Below, piece by piece: positions 61,978 to 64,000 of a DNA stretch of 64,000 bases (within the stretch, counting starts at the first letter, position 1; each line of letters opens with the position of its first letter). The notes beneath the pieces are model-generated. The model saw only the letters and a list, made by a program, of their open reading frames with translations. It was not told the origin of the DNA and made no database searches. Both the position numbers and the translations under genes were made by a program. The stretch is from Pseudomonas fluorescens (lineage in GTDB: Bacteria > Pseudomonadota > Gammaproteobacteria > Pseudomonadales > Pseudomonadaceae): contig NZ_VCNJ01000057.1 of assembly GCF_005938625.1 (NCBI RefSeq), positions 42,660 through 106,659 on the forward strand. The letters are read 5' to 3'.

Positions 61978-63944
61978 AAATAATTAATCCAGACGCTATC
62001 GTAAAAGCCACTCTTGAATATGCCAAATATGATGATTACATGCAGATTTGGACGGGTGACACGAAAGTTTGGAATGGCCCTAACGGTAATTTTCCTCCTG
62101 AAACAGGCGGGCCATGTGAGCTGTCTACTGAATGGCAAGATAACCTCGATATCGACGTTACCAGACACTTCAAAGTGAACGGTGACGTAGATTTTAAAAC
62201 CCGAGTTTCGGTGGGCGACAAAGGGGAAGCCTACGCGAGAATAAAGCTGCTTTTTGATCCAAGTAAAGCTGTGATCCAAGATGAGTATTACGACGAAGCT
62301 GCAATTGCAGCGGCTACCCAGATAACTGACGGATTCTGCTCAGCCCAAAGTCTTACCTGCACTGACATGCCTACGGTTACAAATGGGTGCACTTCTATCA
62401 ACGGCGTACAGGTGTGTGAAAATCATTTAAAACCATCGCCATTACCAGGCATCAGTCCACTCTGTCGGCAAGTTTCATTTAAGTCTGAATGCAAATTTTA
62501 CCAAGGTGACATGGAGTGCTTTGTTGACGCTAAAGGGATCAGGCGCTGTCCCACAAATAATGGAGGCAATCTCAACTCATGTAAAAAATACGAAGATGAC
62601 CCGAAATGCGGTTTCATTGAACAAAAATGTGTCGGTGGAGCTCAGGGTAAATCTGGTGCATGTGCCGTCTTTGAGGAAGTCTGGGACTGCGGTGTTGATG
62701 TGGATGTTCCCAATCAGCAGGCAGATACCGTTTACAAGTGTGACGGTCCTGTACGTTGCGCAGGGGGCGAGTGCTACAACCCGACCTATGACAAAAGCAA
62801 TGACTTTTCCAAGGCAGTGGCAGCATTACAAATCGCTCAGTCAGCGCAGCACGACATGGACTGTACTGGAGATGACGGCATCGAGAACAACCGCTCCTGC
62901 GCTTTGTTCAAGGGCGAACCGATGGAGTGCAAAAAAGCAGTGGGCGGATGGGTCAATTGTTGCGAGAACCCTGGCGGAATCTCTCTGGCTGATTACGTAA
63001 ACCTCACGATCAAAACCTATTCCTTGATGGAGGCAACAGGCAACTTCGAGATGACAAAACCCGTCTACGGTGCTTGGAACCAGTTGAAGCAACCAATCAT
63101 TGACGGTATCAACTCGGCGTGGCGCGCAACCAGCGATTTGTGGGCGTCAATGACTGACTCAGGAATGGCGGCAACCGATCTGGTGGCTAAAGGGGCAGAG
63201 CAAGGAATTATCGCCACGTTCAAGCAGACCCTGATGAACAAGACCGCGGAATGGACGGCGCAGACATTTGGAGCCCAAGCTGCTAACGCCGTGTTTGTCA
63301 GCGAGGCGGGTGGTCAGTTTGCCCAAACGGGTGCAGACGGTACTGTCACGACGGGAGGAAACGCAGCGCTCGGCCCACTGGCACAGAACATCGCCATGGC
63401 CGCTAACGTCATCATGATCATTTACACGATCTATGTTTTGACCGAGATTCTTGTAAACATTATCTGGGAATGCGAAGAAAAAGAGTTTGAGCTCGGCGCG
63501 AAAAAGGAACTCAAGGTGTGCCATTTCATCGGCAGCTATTGCGCCTCCAAAACTCCGCTGGGTTGCATCGAGAAGAGAGAGTCCTACTGCTGCTTCAACA
63601 GTCCGGTTGCCCGCATTCTCCAGGAGCAGATTCGTGCCCAGCTTGGGACAAATTTCGGCGAGGCAGAGAACCCGTCCTGTGACCCGATACCGATCGCGGC
63701 CTTGGACAAAGTGAACTGGGACAAAATCGACTTGGGTGAGTGGATTGGCATTTTGCAGACCACGGGTAATTTTCCAAACGTGAACACCGTTAATCTCGAC
63801 AATCTGACAGGGCAGGGGAGCAACCTGAACGTTAAAGGAGACCGGCTCGACACGCTGAAGCGAAACGAGCAGCGTCTTCAAGGTATCGACGCAGACACCC
63901 TGAGACACGAAGCCGAGACCCAGGGGTGGTCTGAAGTTAAATAG
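61968..63944 (+). pseudogene. traN: 5'-truncated conjugal mating-pair stabilisation gene (TraN)
   Basis: A 658-residue frame whose first residues (MSVKIINPDAIVKATLEYAK) look like the middle of TraN rather than an N-terminus: no signal peptide, though TraN is an outer-membrane protein. FPPETGGPCELSTEWQDN, VSVGDKGEAYARIKLLFDP and a very Cys-rich central part (SLTCTDMPTVTNGCT, CGFIEQKCVGGAQGKSGAC, YKCDGPVRCAGGECYNP), with C-terminal SYCASKTPLGCIEKRESYCC, are TraN features. The upstream frame is closed by TAA at 61935. It is a remnant of a plasmid or integrative conjugative element; no other tra gene is in the window. The last 56 bases to the right edge hold nothing I can support. Confidence 0.78.
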
Positions 63945-64000
63945 CCAAGGCAAAAGGTAAAAATAAACGGGCTTCGCAGCTAATGCCGATCAGTTAAGCC

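Overview
The window is a piece of a Pseudomonas chromosome, most likely from the P. fluorescens group. The signs are the gacA-uvrC-pgsA block followed by tRNA-Gly, tRNA-Cys and tRNA-Leu, an MvaT (H-NS-like) gene, a ptxS/kgu 2-ketogluconate cluster with its exact operator palindrome, and several families of short REP/REPIN palindromes typical of this group. Everything below was read by eye from the sequence; no database search was run.

Layout. 1-0.2 kb: the 3' end of an Ig-like repeat protein. 0.26-1.8 kb (minus): a class I DAHP synthase preceded by an unusual leader with two aromatic-rich small ORFs and a strong intrinsic terminator. 1.95-6.9 kb (plus): nitrilase-family amidohydrolase and acetyltransferase, then gacA, uvrC, pgsA and three tRNAs. 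6.9-8.0 kb (minus): three small unknown genes. 8.1-14.8 kb (minus): ABC-F ATPase, topoisomerase IB, the molybdate operon modABC with a ModE-type palindrome, and a nitronate monooxygenase. 14.9-21.0 kb: a large Gly/Trp-rich exported protein, a YhdH/AcuI oxidoreductase, and an alkylation-repair cluster (2OG oxygenase, alkB, ada). 21.1-24.2 kb: small envelope or unknown genes and galU.

24.5-34 kb: a DHA2-family MFS pump, gor, a divergent KfrA-like protein and tyrosine recombinase pair, ahpC-ahpF, gloA, a small exported protein and mvaT. 34-44.4 kb: a CSS/EAL phosphodiesterase, a LysR regulator divergent from an EamA exporter, hpd, rarD, a large O-antigen-type acyltransferase, an aldo/keto reductase and a LysR regulator. 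44.4-52.2 kb: a VOC protein and a tandem-repeat/REPIN block, a sugar-diacid/glycerate module (MFS, cdaR-like regulator, glycerate kinase), a chemoreceptor and an aminotransferase. 52.4-57.7 kb (minus): kguE-kguK-kguT-kguD and ptxS.

57.8-64 kb is visibly more AT-rich and accessory. It holds a 16-bp perfect palindrome, two unknown genes (the second with Ig-like character), and a composite scar in which the N-terminal passenger of an autotransporter is cut short and runs out of frame into the C-terminal two-thirds of a conjugative TraN gene.

The observations most worth following are the double aromatic leader ahead of the DAHP synthase, the autotransporter/traN junction, the 48-bp tandem repeats between inverted REP-like elements, the chromosomal KfrA/recombinase pair with its candidate operator, the Ada protein missing three of its four zinc cysteines, and REP-like elements that supply the C-termini of two host genes.
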